DNA of 64,000 nt from Actinoplanes aureus (GTDB lineage Bacteria; Actinomycetota; Actinomycetes; Mycobacteriales; Micromonosporaceae): assembly GCF_015704865.1 (NCBI RefSeq), contig NZ_JADQTO010000027.1:62001-126000 (forward strand). The letters are read 5' to 3'. The position numbers and the translations under genes were made by a program. A model generated the notes under the pieces. The model did no database searches, was not told the DNA's origin, and saw only the letters and a program-made list of their open reading frames with translations. Shown here piece after piece: positions 26,245 through 34,406 of the stretch (position 1 is its first letter; every line of letters begins with the position of its first letter).

Positions 26245-28992
26245 ATGGCTGAATCCACCAGAGATCGGGTGATGGAGATCCGGGCCGGGCTGTCGCATGC
26301 GCTCGGCGCCGCGCAGACGGCGTTGGAGCGGGCCCAGCAGGAGGAGACCGCGGCGGTCGCCCACTGGGAACGGGTGAGCGGCGCCGCGACGACCCGGCGG
26401 CGCAAGCTCGCGGCGGCCCGGGACGAGCGGATCCGGGAGATCGACACCTGGCACGACACCGAGCTGGCCGCGCTCGCCGGTGCCGCCGCGGCGGCCGCCG
26501 ACCGGGCCGCTCCGGGCGCCGCCGGGGAACTGTGGCACAGCTGGGAGCCGACCCCGCTGAACCGGGCCGCGGAGTTGCGGGTCGGCCGGCTGCTGCTGCC
26601 CGAGGCCCCGGTGCCGCACCCGGAGCGGACCAGGCGGCCGGACGGACCATGGGCCGGCGCTCCGGGTGCCACCCGGGACAGCGAACCGGAGCCCGCGCCG
26701 CTCGCCGACGAGGCGCCGCCGGAGGTGCCGGCGCTGGTCCGGCTGCTGGACCACGGGCACATCGTGGTCTCCGGCGACCAGCGGATCGGCGACGACGTGG
26801 TGGCCGGGCTGCTGCTGCGCGCGCTCGGCACGAGCGCGCCGGGTGCGGTGCAGCTGGTGGGGTACGACCCGGAGCACCTCGGCGGCGGCCTGGCCGGGTT
26901 CGCCCCGCTGGCCCCGGCCGGAGTGCTGACCTTCGCCGGGCCGCAGGATCTCGGCCCGCTGCTGGACGGCCTGGTGGGTCACGTACGGCGGATCAACGAG
27001 ACGGTCCTGGCCGGGGAGTACACGTCGTTGCGGGAGCTGCACGCGGCGACCCGGCGGCGCCCGGAGCCGTGGCGGGTGGCGGTGCTGCTGGGCGCCGGGG
27101 AGCTGTCCAAGCACGAGCGGAGCCAGCTGGACCGGTTGCTGCGTAGCGGGGCGGCGTGCGGGGTGCACCTGGTGATCCGGGGGCTGGCGGTGGAGCCCGT
27201 GCCCGGAGTCGAGTTCATCACGGCGGCACCCGGTGACCGGGCGCGTGTGAGCGGGGCCGGTGATCTGCCCGTACGTCTCGATCCCGGCCCGCTGCCGACC
27301 GTGCTCACCGCGACCTGCCGGCAGATCGCCGAGGCGGTCGCGGCCGGCCCGGCGCCGGTCGCCCTGGACAGCCTGCTGCCGGAGGCCGGCACCGAGTGGC
27401 GGGAGAGCTCGTCCGCCGCGCTGACCGCGCCGCTCGGCGACAGCCCGCAGGGCGCCCGGGTCCTGGTCACGCTCAGCGACTACCCGCCGCACGCGCTGAT
27501 CGCCGGGCCGTCCGGCACCGGCAAGACCAACTTCATCTACGCCTGGATGGGCGCGCTCGCCGCCCGCTACTCCCCCGCCGAGCTGGCGTTCTACCTGCTC
27601 GACTTCAAGGAGGGGGTGTCGTTCGCGCGGTTCGCCCCGGGCCGGCGCGACCCGAGCTGGCTGCCGCACGTGCGCCTGGTCGGGGTGAACGTGAACACCG
27701 ACCGGGAGTTCGGCCTGGCGCTGCTGCGCTTCCTCAGTGGCGAGCTGCGGCGGCGGGCGGACGCGGCGAAACAGCACGAGGTGACCAACCTGGCCGAGCT
27801 ACGGGCGGAGGACCCGGAGGGAGTCTGGCCGCGGATCGTGGCGGTGGTCGACGAGTTCCAGGTGCTGCTCTCCGGCCGGGACGCGGTCGCCGCCGAGGCC
27901 GTGGACCTGCTCGAGGACCTCGCCCGCCGGGGCCGCTCGCAGGGCATCCACCTGATCCTGGCCAGCCAGGACGTCTCCGGCATCGAGGCGCTCTGGGGCC
28001 GGCCCGCGCTGGTCGCCCAGTTCTCGCTGCGGATCGCGCTGCCCCGGGCCCGCCGGGTCCTGGCCGAGACGAACATGGCCGCCGACTCGCTGCCGCGCTA
28101 CCACGCCGTGGTCAACGCCGACTCCGGCGCGGCCGAGGCCAACCGGGTGGTACGCGTACCGGCGGCCGGCGACCGGGACCAGTGGAGCGCGTTGCAGCAC
28201 CGACTGTGGCGCCGCCGCCCGCCCGAGCAGGGCCCGCCCCGGCTCTTCGACGGTGACGTGGTGCCGCGCCTCGCCGAGAGCCCGGACTTCCGGGGACTGC
28301 GCCCGTCCGAGTCGCCGGCCGCCCCGATCGCGCTGCTCGGCGAGACCATCGACGTGACGGCGCGGTCCGCGCGTACCGTGCTGCGGCGCGCGCCCGGCCG
28401 CAACATCGCCGTGCTCGGCACCCGGCTCGACGAGGCCTGCGCGGTGCTCGCCACCGCGGGCCGTTCCCTCGCGGCGCAGTTCACCCCGGAGGGCGCCCGG
28501 TTCTCGGTGGTCTGCCTCGACCCGGACGCCCGGGCCGCGGCCGAGGCACTGCACGCCCGCATCCCGGAGTGCGGCTGGTACGACGGGGAGAACGTGGACT
28601 GGCTGCTGGAGGACGCCGCCGCCGAGGCGACCGCCGCGTGGCCGGCGGACCGGCCGCACTTCATCCTGATCTACGCGGCCGACGCGCTGCCCGGTGGCCG
28701 GGCGGCCGCCGAGCAGCTGCGTACCGTGCTGCGCCAGGGCCCGGAGCGCCGGCTGCACGTGCTCGGCTGGTGGCGCGGGGCCGGGCTGCTGCGGGACAGC
28801 CTCGGCGGGCACGCCTCCCGGACCGACGCGATCGGCGCGTGGGTGGCGCTGGACGTGCACGGCAGCGAGCTGTCGCCGTACTACCCGGGTGCCGGCGCGC
28901 CGAACTGGTACCCGCGCCCGTGGCGGGCCCTGCATTTCGACCGCTCGGTGCATCGAGGCGCCGAGGTGATCATCCCTTACGGAACCTCATGA
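26245..28992 (+). CDS. FtsK/SpoIIIE (HerA)-like ATPase
   Basis: A 915-residue protein with one FtsK-type motor domain. The N-terminus (residues 5-80) is a charged coiled coil without membrane segments, followed by a Pro-rich linker. A first P-loop-like alpha/beta region without Walker A covers about 165-330. The active motor has Walker A GPSGTGKTNF near residue 421, the segment FYLLDFKEGVSF, Walker B VAVVDEFQVLL near residue 536, and the polar segment ILASQDVSG. A third alpha/beta region (about 690-880) also lacks a P-loop. The arrangement of one active module between degenerate ones resembles EssC/EccC secretion ATPases, but no FHA or membrane anchor is present. It starts 33 bases after the upstream gene and overlaps the next by ATGA. 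Function unknown. Confidence 0.85.
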   Translation: MAESTRDRVMEIRAGLSHALGAAQTALERAQQEETAAVAHWERVSGAATTRRRKLAAARDERIREIDTWHDTELAALAGAAAAAADRAAPGAAGELWHSWEPTPLNRAAELRVGRLLLPEAPVPHPERTRRPDGPWAGAPGATRDSEPEPAPLADEAPPEVPALVRLLDHGHIVVSGDQRIGDDVVAGLLLRALGTSAPGAVQLVGYDPEHLGGGLAGFAPLAPAGVLTFAGPQDLGPLLDGLVGHVRRINETVLAGEYTSLRELHAATRRRPEPWRVAVLLGAGELSKHERSQLDRLLRSGAACGVHLVIRGLAVEPVPGVEFITAAPGDRARVSGAGDLPVRLDPGPLPTVLTATCRQIAEAVAAGPAPVALDSLLPEAGTEWRESSSAALTAPLGDSPQGARVLVTLSDYPPHALIAGPSGTGKTNFIYAWMGALAARYSPAELAFYLLDFKEGVSFARFAPGRRDPSWLPHVRLVGVNVNTDREFGLALLRFLSGELRRRADAAKQHEVTNLAELRAEDPEGVWPRIVAVVDEFQVLLSGRDAVAAEAVDLLEDLARRGRSQGIHLILASQDVSGIEALWGRPALVAQFSLRIALPRARRVLAETNMAADSLPRYHAVVNADSGAAEANRVVRVPAAGDRDQWSALQHRLWRRRPPEQGPPRLFDGDVVPRLAESPDFRGLRPSESPAAPIALLGETIDVTARSARTVLRRAPGRNIAVLGTRLDEACAVLATAGRSLAAQFTPEGARFSVVCLDPDARAAAEALHARIPECGWYDGENVDWLLEDAAAEATAAWPADRPHFILIYAADALPGGRAAAEQLRTVLRQGPERRLHVLGWWRGAGLLRDSLGGHASRTDAIGAWVALDVHGSELSPYYPGAGAPNWYPRPWRALHFDRSVHRGAEVIIPYGTS

Positions 28993-29690
28993 GCGAATTA
29001 CAACCGTCCGACTTCGAGCGCGCCGACTACCGGACCGTGCTGCACCGGCTGACCAGCCTGAACCAGCGCGCCGCCACGCTGCGCGAGGAGGCGGCCGGGT
29101 GGCACGCCGAACGGGCCGGCGCGGCCGAGGCGGCGGTCCGGGAGGCCGAGGAGAGGGTACGCGAGGCGCAGCACCGGGTGCGTGTGGCGCAGCGGGACCT
29201 GGAGCACGTGGACGCGCGTGCCGCCGGGCTCTGGTCGGAGTTCGTGCACCGGGTCGGGCCGGCCGCCGAGCGGTTCGGGCGTACCCTGCCGCCGCCCAGC
29301 ATTCCCCGGCAGCGCGACCGGGAGGCCCGGGACTACCTGGACGAGGTGGAGAACCGGGTGAAGTACACCCCGCCGGCCCGGCCGCTGACCCTGGGCACGC
29401 AGGTGCTCTTCGGGGTCTTCGGGTTCGCCGGGGGCATCCTCGGGGTGCTGGGCAACCTGGTGCTGCGGCGGACCGGGGAGGCGGCCGGCGGCGACTGGCA
29501 GGCGGCCGCCCCGGTGGTGGCGCTGCTGGTCCTGCTGTGCTGCCCGATCCTCGCCGTGGTCACCGCCAAGCTGGTCGCGGACCGGCGCGGAGTCGGTCTG
29601 GACACGGCGGCGGTCGCCACCGTGCTCACCACCGGGCTGGTCACGGCGGGGCTGTTGTTCACGGCCGTGCAGTTCGCACAGCCCACCTAG
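28989..29690 (+). CDS. Coiled-coil membrane protein, last gene of FtsK-like operon
   Basis: A 233-residue protein coupled to the ATPase gene by an ATGA overlap. The first about 85 residues form a strong coiled coil (RAGAAEAAVREAEERVREAQ and HRVRVAQRDLEHVDARAAGL). A linker ending in VENRVKYTPPARPL leads to three or four membrane helices (LFGVFGFAGGILGVLGNLVL, VVALLVLLCCPILAVVTA, VATVLTTGLVTAGLLFTAV). Both the ATPase and this protein begin with coiled coils, so this may recruit the soluble motor to the membrane. That is an inference from architecture. Family not recognised. Confidence 0.8.
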   Translation: MSELQPSDFERADYRTVLHRLTSLNQRAATLREEAAGWHAERAGAAEAAVREAEERVREAQHRVRVAQRDLEHVDARAAGLWSEFVHRVGPAAERFGRTLPPPSIPRQRDREARDYLDEVENRVKYTPPARPLTLGTQVLFGVFGFAGGILGVLGNLVLRRTGEAAGGDWQAAAPVVALLVLLCCPILAVVTAKLVADRRGVGLDTAAVATVLTTGLVTAGLLFTAVQFAQPT

Positions 29691-29697
29691 AGCCGGT

Positions 29698-29874
29698 TCA
29701 GTGCTGGCTCAGCGTGCGGCGCTGCCGGGCCTCCTCCAGCAGTGCCGCCGGCACGTCCTCGTGCTGGCCGGCGCCGTGCGCCTCGTCGTAGCCGAGGTCG
29801 CCGGCGGGGTCGAACTCCGGGCCGGTGGCCGGGACGTCCGAGACCTGTTGCGGGTCGTCCTGCGGTTCCGTCAT
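29698..29874 (-). CDS. 58-residue protein downstream of JmjC oxygenase
   Basis: Small acidic protein; ATG at 29874 has GGAAGG upstream, stop at 29698-29700. Sequence starts MTEPQDDPQQVSDV, has FDPAGDLGYDEAHGAG in the middle and a basic helical end (LLEEARQRRTLSQH). It begins 19 bases after the JmjC gene, so it is probably the third gene of that operon. No family recognised; it could be a second peptide substrate or a helper. Confidence 0.6.
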   Translation of the reverse strand: MTEPQDDPQQVSDVPATGPEFDPAGDLGYDEAHGAGQHEDVPAALLEEARQRRTLSQH

Positions 29875-29893
29875 GCCTTCCGACACTACTCGC

Positions 29894-31114
29894 TCACACC
29901 CGCCTCGCGGGCACGACCAGTCCCTCGGTGAGCAGCCGCCGGGCCAGCACCAGACGGTCGGCGTCGTCGTCGAGCGGCAGGTCAGCGACCGGGTGCGGGT
30001 CGCCGTCCAGCGCGGTCTGTACGGCCGGCGCGCAGTATGCCGGGAATCGCAGTTCCCGGCCGGTGAGTCGCAGCACCACCCGGTCCGGGCCGTCGGTGGC
30101 CAGCTGCCAGCGCAGTCCGCCGCGGGCGACGATCTCGTCGTGCGGGCCGAGCGAGCCGGCGAAGTCCAGTTGCGCGAGCGGGCTGATCGGTGCCGGCCGG
30201 GCCGCCGGCCACGAGCGGTCACGCAGGCGGTTGGCGAGCGCGGCGGGGTCGGCGGTGCCGAGCCAGTCCCGCAGGGCGGCAACGGTCTCGTCCAGCTCCG
30301 GGCGGATCGCCTCCGGGTCGGCGACGTCCAGGCCGTACGGCAGGGTGGCCCGCAGGCGGGGGTCCTCCATGGCGAGGGTGAGCAGCTCCTCGACCAGGGC
30401 GTACCGGGTCAGGCCGCGGATGCCGACGGTGAGATGCAGCGAGCGGCCGCCCAGGGCCCGGGCCGAGTGCAGCCAGCCGCGCGGCAGATAGAGGGCGTCG
30501 CCCGGTTCGAGTACGACGTCGAGGGCCGGTTCGCCCTGGGCGGTGGCGGCGACCTCGTCGGCCCGGCCGCCCCAGGCCTGCTCCTCCAGGGGGTCGGGCA
30601 GCACCGGCGGGTGGACGCACCACTGCTTGCGGCCGTCGACCTGGAGCACGAAGACGTCATGGGTGTCGTAGTGGGTGGCGAAGCCCTGGCCGGCCGGCGG
30701 GGTCAGGTAGGCGTTCACCTGCAACGGCCGGTTGAGCTCGGCGCCGAGTTCGGCGGCGAAGTCGACGAGCGGGGGCCAGAGCCGGTGCAGGCCCTGCAGG
30801 ACCAGGGTGGCGCCGCCGGCGTACAGGCGCATCACCTGCTCGTCGACGACCTGGTCGGCGATCTCCGCACCGGCGCCGCCGCCGCCGGTGAACCGCCCGG
30901 CCGGCAGCACCTTGCCCTGCTGCGCGACCCGCAGGAACGGGGTACGCAGCCCGCGCCGGCTGAGCAGCTCGTCCACCGCCGCCGGGGAGAGCAGGTCGGT
31001 GAAGCCGCCCGGGCCGCCGAGGTCGGCGGCCCGGGTCAGCAGAGGCGAACGGCCCCAGCGGGCACCGGCGAACTCGGCGGGGTCCAGCGTGATGACGCGG
31101 GACAGTGCCGTCAT
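29894..31114 (-). CDS. JmjC/cupin_4-type 2-oxoglutarate oxygenase
   Basis: A 406-residue protein of the ribosomal-oxygenase-like JmjC group (YcfD/ROX type), expected to hydroxylate a protein or peptide using Fe(II) and 2-oxoglutarate. The Fe-binding triad is visible: H148 and D150 in THYDTHDVF, and H216 in LPRGWLHSA. VFVLQVDGRKQWCVHPP and VLEPGDALYLPRGW are typical core strands. The C-terminal half is a dimerisation/winged-helix-like region. It starts inside the stop codon of the repeat peptide gene (ATGA overlap), which points to that peptide as partner or substrate. Other bacterial members act on ribosomal protein arginine; the substrate here is inferred from coupling only. Confidence 0.88.
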   Translation of the reverse strand: MTALSRVITLDPAEFAGARWGRSPLLTRAADLGGPGGFTDLLSPAAVDELLSRRGLRTPFLRVAQQGKVLPAGRFTGGGGAGAEIADQVVDEQVMRLYAGGATLVLQGLHRLWPPLVDFAAELGAELNRPLQVNAYLTPPAGQGFATHYDTHDVFVLQVDGRKQWCVHPPVLPDPLEEQAWGGRADEVAATAQGEPALDVVLEPGDALYLPRGWLHSARALGGRSLHLTVGIRGLTRYALVEELLTLAMEDPRLRATLPYGLDVADPEAIRPELDETVAALRDWLGTADPAALANRLRDRSWPAARPAPISPLAQLDFAGSLGPHDEIVARGGLRWQLATDGPDRVVLRLTGRELRFPAYCAPAVQTALDGDPHPVADLPLDDDADRLVLARRLLTEGLVVPARRV

Positions 31115-31371
31115 TCCGCGCTGCCGTCGGCGCCACCGTCCCGGCCGCTCGCGTTCGCACCGCCGTCGGCCGGACCCTCCCCGGAGGCTCCCCCGTCGGC
31201 GCCGCCGTCCACGGCGTTCGGGTTCGCACCGCCGTCGGCCGGACCCTCCCCGGAGGCTCCGCCGTCCGCGCCGCCATCCCGGCCGGCCGGGTTGGCACCG
31301 CCGTCAGCCGGGCCCTCTCCGGCCGAGCCGGCCGGGTCCGAGCTGATGATGTCGTCGTTACTGAGTCCCAT
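31111..31371 (-). CDS. Tandem-repeat peptide (3 x 23 residues), RiPP-precursor-like
   Basis: An 86-residue peptide: a 17-residue leader (MGLSNDDIISSDPAGSA) followed by exactly three 23-residue repeats that run to the C-terminus. Each repeat begins GEGPADGGAN and carries DGGADG near its end; only the middle four residues vary (PAGR, PNAV, ASGR). It contains no Cys, aromatic residue or Lys. At DNA level the repeat is 69 bases (31320-31252, 31251-31183, 31182-31114). Its stop overlaps the JmjC oxygenase start by four bases. The leader-plus-repeats layout, with a modifying enzyme translationally coupled, fits a ribosomally made and modified peptide; a low-complexity substrate protein is the alternative. 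No known family recognised. Confidence 0.7.
   Translation of the reverse strand: MGLSNDDIISSDPAGSAGEGPADGGANPAGRDGGADGGASGEGPADGGANPNAVDGGADGGASGEGPADGGANASGRDGGADGSAE
31114..31320 (-). repeat. Three in-frame 69-base tandem repeats
   Basis: Copies at 31114-31182, 31183-31251 and 31252-31320. Copies two and three share long identical blocks around GCCGTCGGCCGGACCCTCCC. They encode the repeats of the peptide above; the preserved reading frame argues against random slippage. Confidence 0.85.
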
Positions 31372-31451
31372 GACCCCTCCTCACGATGGTCCCGCTGTCC
31401 TACCCGCGATGATCACGTCTAATCCGGAACCACCCCGGGTATCCCGGCGGC

Positions 31452-32240
31452 ATGCTGTGGATCGGGACCTCGGGATGGCAGTACCGGGACTGGCGGCCGG
31501 ACAAGGGCGCCGACGACACCGGCTACCTCTATCCGGGCGGGCTGCCGCAGCGGCTGTGGCTGGAGCACTACGCGGAGCGGTTCGACGTGGTGGAGGTGAA
31601 CAACGCCTTCTACCGGCTGCCCGAGCGGGACACCTTCGCGCAGTGGCGCGACCGGACCCCGGACGGGTTCCGGATCGCGGTGAAGATGAGCCGCTACCTG
31701 ACGCACATCAAGCGGCTGCGGGAGCCGGCCGAGCCGGTGGCGCGGTTCCTCGGGCGGGCCGAGGCGCTCGGCGACAAGCTGGGACCGGTGCTGCTCCAGC
31801 TGCCGCCGACGCTGCGCGCCGACCTGGACGCCCTGGACGAGACGTTGCGGCAGTTCCCGGCCGGGGTACGGGTGGCGGTCGAGCCCCGGCATCCCACCTG
31901 GTTCACCCGCGACTGCGAGGAGCTGCTGCGCGGCCACGGCGCCGCGCTCTGCTGGGCGGACCGGTGCGGGCGCCCGATCACCCCGCTCTGGACCACGGCC
32001 GGATTCGGCTACCTGCGGCTGCACGAGGGGCGGGCCAAGCCGTGGCCGAGGTACGGGCGGCAGTCGTTGCGCGCGTGGTTGGACCGGCTCGCCGTACCCG
32101 AGACGTTCGTCTTCTTCAACAATGACCCGGGCGGTGCCGCGGTGATCGACGCCGGTGTCCTGGCGGCGGAAGCCGCCCGGCGTGGCCTCGAGGCCACGAA
32201 GGCGCCGGCGGTCAGTCCGCGGCCTTCAGCAGATCGATGA
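31452..32240 (+). CDS. DUF72 domain-containing protein
   Basis: A 262-residue TIM-barrel protein of the DUF72/YecE family. Typical segments: MLWIGTSGWQYRDWRPDKG, FDVVEVNNAFYRLPERDTFAQWR, FRIAVKMSRYLTHIKRL, LGPVLLQLPPTLRAD, VAVEPRHPTWF, YLRLHEGR and VFFNNDPGG. The family is sometimes called sugar isomerase-like, but the biochemical role is unestablished. It converges with a second DUF72 gene, sharing 29 bases at the 3' ends. Only 80 bases separate it from the divergent repeat-peptide operon, so promoters of both must be there. Confidence 0.9.
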   Translation: MLWIGTSGWQYRDWRPDKGADDTGYLYPGGLPQRLWLEHYAERFDVVEVNNAFYRLPERDTFAQWRDRTPDGFRIAVKMSRYLTHIKRLREPAEPVARFLGRAEALGDKLGPVLLQLPPTLRADLDALDETLRQFPAGVRVAVEPRHPTWFTRDCEELLRGHGAALCWADRCGRPITPLWTTAGFGYLRLHEGRAKPWPRYGRQSLRAWLDRLAVPETFVFFNNDPGGAAVIDAGVLAAEAARRGLEATKAPAVSPRPSADR

Positions 32241-33087
32241 GGGTTGACGCATTGCGTTGTGCGTAATCGCGGTAACAGTTGTTCAGCAACGCATGGGTGA
32301 CGTCGGTCTCATCGGCGAGCGACTTCAGTTTCGGGACCCATTCGGCGAGTTCGGCGTCGGAATAGCGATATCCGAACTTCTCGTGGATGTCCTTGCTGGT
32401 CCACTTCTCGCTGTGGCCGTGGAATCGGACCACCGCGACATCGGCGGTCGCCACCGCCAGTGGCGGAACGGACGACTTGTGGCCCTGTGGCATGTCGACA
32501 CAGACGTACGCCAGCTTGTGCGCCCGGAGGAATTCGATGGTCTCCGCACGGTTGCCGCCGTCGAACCAGGAGGCGTTGCGGAACTCGAAGACCGGCCGCA
32601 GCGGCTTGCAGCGTGCCGTCACCTCGAGCAGGTAATCCTTGTTGGACCTGCGGATGCCGAACCACGGCGGGAACTGGAAGAGCAGCGTCCCCAGCTTGCC
32701 GGCCGTCACCAGCGGGTCCAGTGCGCTGAGGAAACGGGTCCACACCTCCTCGTACGCCTGCGGCGGCAGGTCCTGCGGGTAGACGCTGGCCTTGTCCGTC
32801 TCCGGCCGCAGGTCCTTGTAGAGCGCGGACACCTTGGTCGGATGGCCGGTCAGCAGGCTGAACGCCTTGATGTCGAAGGTGAATCCGTCCGGCGTCCGCT
32901 CCGCCCACAGCTTCGTGGTCTGCTCACTGGGCGGGCCGTAGTAGGTGGCGTCCACCTCGACGATCGGGAAGTGCCTCGCGTAGTGCGCCAGCCGCTTCTC
33001 CGGGGTGTCCGCCGCCTGCGGGTACCACCCCGAGGCGAGCAGCGTCTTGTCGGTCCACGACGCGGTGCCGACCCGGATCTCACCCAT
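32212..33087 (-). CDS. DUF72 domain-containing protein
   Basis: A 291-residue paralogue of the convergent DUF72 protein, from a more divergent branch: GEIRVGTASWTDKTLLASGW, FPIVEVDATYYGPPSEQTTKLWAER, FTFDIKAFSLLTGHPTK, LGTLLFQFPPWFGI, VFEFRNASWF, VVRFHGHSE and HALLNNCYRDYAQ. ATG at 33087 has GGAGGG upstream; TTG at 33090 is an alternative. Base composition is slightly less GC-extreme than its neighbours. It follows the DksA-type gene on the same strand after 49 bases. Confidence 0.9.
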   Translation of the reverse strand: MGEIRVGTASWTDKTLLASGWYPQAADTPEKRLAHYARHFPIVEVDATYYGPPSEQTTKLWAERTPDGFTFDIKAFSLLTGHPTKVSALYKDLRPETDKASVYPQDLPPQAYEEVWTRFLSALDPLVTAGKLGTLLFQFPPWFGIRRSNKDYLLEVTARCKPLRPVFEFRNASWFDGGNRAETIEFLRAHKLAYVCVDMPQGHKSSVPPLAVATADVAVVRFHGHSEKWTSKDIHEKFGYRYSDAELAEWVPKLKSLADETDVTHALLNNCYRDYAQRNASTLIDLLKAAD

Positions 33088-33136
33088 CAAGGTCCCTCCT
33101 CCGGGCCCGCCGGTGAGCAGGCCCGGAAACGGGGCG

Positions 33137-33559
33137 TCAGCTGGCCCGGCGCTCGCGGACCTGCTTGCAGTTCACACACGTGGTGGCCGACGGGAACACT
33201 TCCAGGCGCTCCACCGGAATCGGGTTCGAGCAGCCTTCACAGTTGCCGTAGGTGCCCTCGTCCAGGCGATGGATGGCGTGCTCCGCCTGAGTCCGCCGGT
33301 CCAGCAGGGTCTTCAGCAGCGAGGTCGCCGCGTCGCGCTCGGCCGTCTTGGACCCGCTGTCGGCCTGATCGTCGCCGGCCGCGTCGCCGATCTCGACCAG
33401 CCGCAACCGATGGTTCTGCGCGACCGCTTCCTCGTACTCGGTGTTGAGCTCCTCGAACCGGCTCCGCAGCAGCGTCCGGATCTGGTCGATCTCCTCGGCC
33501 GAGCGCCCCTTCGCCGTGCCCGCGCCCTTACCCGTAACAACCGCTCCGTTGACGAGCAT
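33137..33559 (-). CDS. TraR/DksA-type zinc finger protein
   Basis: A 140-residue protein with an N-terminal coiled coil (EEIDQIRTLLRSRFEELNTEY and HRLRLVEIGDAAGDDQADSG) and a C-terminal C4 zinc finger, CEGCSNPIPVERLE...CVNCKQ. This is the architecture of DksA-like proteins that act through the RNA polymerase secondary channel. The acidic DDxxD-like tip is present (GDDQAD). Start ATG at 33559 after AGGGGGA. The upstream 33560-33761 stretch has no gene and an AT-richer spot near 33695 that may be its promoter. Confidence 0.88.
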   Translation of the reverse strand: MLVNGAVVTGKGAGTAKGRSAEEIDQIRTLLRSRFEELNTEYEEAVAQNHRLRLVEIGDAAGDDQADSGSKTAERDAATSLLKTLLDRRTQAEHAIHRLDEGTYGNCEGCSNPIPVERLEVFPSATTCVNCKQVRERRAS

Positions 33560-33761
33560 CAGTCCCCCTGCCCTTCACTCAGCCCCAGCCGGTGGGCCGT
33601 GCGCCGGGTCACCCTCGTCCCGGTCCGGCTCGATGTGCGGAGCCGCTCGATACCCACCGTCCGGGGGCCCCAAACGGGACCCCCGCGAAAAAGTAACCGG
33701 AGCATAACTGTCAGTGGTTGAATCCGCCACGGACTCGGCCATTGGGTCTTTGTGCCGACGA

Positions 33762-34394
33762 TCACCACGCCGGCTCGACCACCGCCGGCCGGCGCGGGTC
33801 GTCGAGACGTATGACCAGGTCAGCGAAGGTTTGCGGGGCAACCTCGGCGGAGTACCGCCAATAGGCGGGCAAGGTCCACTGCTGGTCGGCCCCGGTGCGC
33901 CGGGCCAGTGCGGCGGCGGAGACCTCAAGGTGGACGGTGAAGTCGAACGGGAGGCCGGAGCCGAGCAGCAACGGGCCGCTGACCAGCACGATCGCGTTCG
34001 ACGGGAGCTCGGTGTACGGCTCGCGGGCGGCCCGGTCCACGCCCGCGTCCCAGAGCCGCGGCAGGATCCGCCCGGAACCGTCCGGGGCCGCCGGGACGAG
34101 CACCTCCCGGATCAGGCCGGCCTCGTCGAACCAGCCGGCGTAGAACGAGTCCGGGTTGGTGCGCCCGAACTCCAGGCGCAGCGAGGCGGGCCGCAGGAAG
34201 TCCCTGGTGTCGATCCGGACGGCCGGGCGGCCACGCACCCGCAGCGGGTCCACCAGGGCGTCGGCCAGGCGGGCCGGATCGGCGGCGTCCGCACCGTCGA
34301 TCGCCACCCGGACCCTAGTGTCGGATTCCCGACTGGCGAGCCGGTCGGCCAGGTCGTCGACGAGGGCGGGGAAGGACACCGGACGCACGCGCAT
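33762..34394 (-). CDS. Uridine kinase-like protein with degenerate P-loop
   Basis: A 210-residue protein resembling actinobacterial uridine kinases over its whole length: VRVAIDGADAADPARLADAL in place of the P-loop strand, VRIDTRDFLRPASLRLEFGRTNPDSFYAGWFDEAGL, VLVSGPLLLGSGLPFDFTVHLEVS. The expected Walker A (G-x-x-x-x-G-K-S/T) is not intact: lysine and the final glycine are missing. It may therefore lack kinase activity or bind nucleotides differently. The stop lies 12 bases after the winged-helix gene on the same strand reads in, so the two are likely one transcript. Confidence 0.75.
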   Translation of the reverse strand: MRVRPVSFPALVDDLADRLASRESDTRVRVAIDGADAADPARLADALVDPLRVRGRPAVRIDTRDFLRPASLRLEFGRTNPDSFYAGWFDEAGLIREVLVPAAPDGSGRILPRLWDAGVDRAAREPYTELPSNAIVLVSGPLLLGSGLPFDFTVHLEVSAAALARRTGADQQWTLPAYWRYSAEVAPQTFADLVIRLDDPRRPAVVEPAW

Positions 34395-34406
34395 GCGGCA
34401 ATGGTG

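Noticed and set aside
25363..27777. 804-codon minus-strand frame opposite the FtsK-like operon
   Set aside because: The plus-strand genes have Walker motifs, ribosome sites and coupled starts; the minus frame shows none.
31114..31320. Repeat peptide as a spurious frame in repetitive DNA
   Set aside because: Kept as a gene because the ATGA coupling to the JmjC gene, exact 23-residue period and non-repetitive leader argue for coding.
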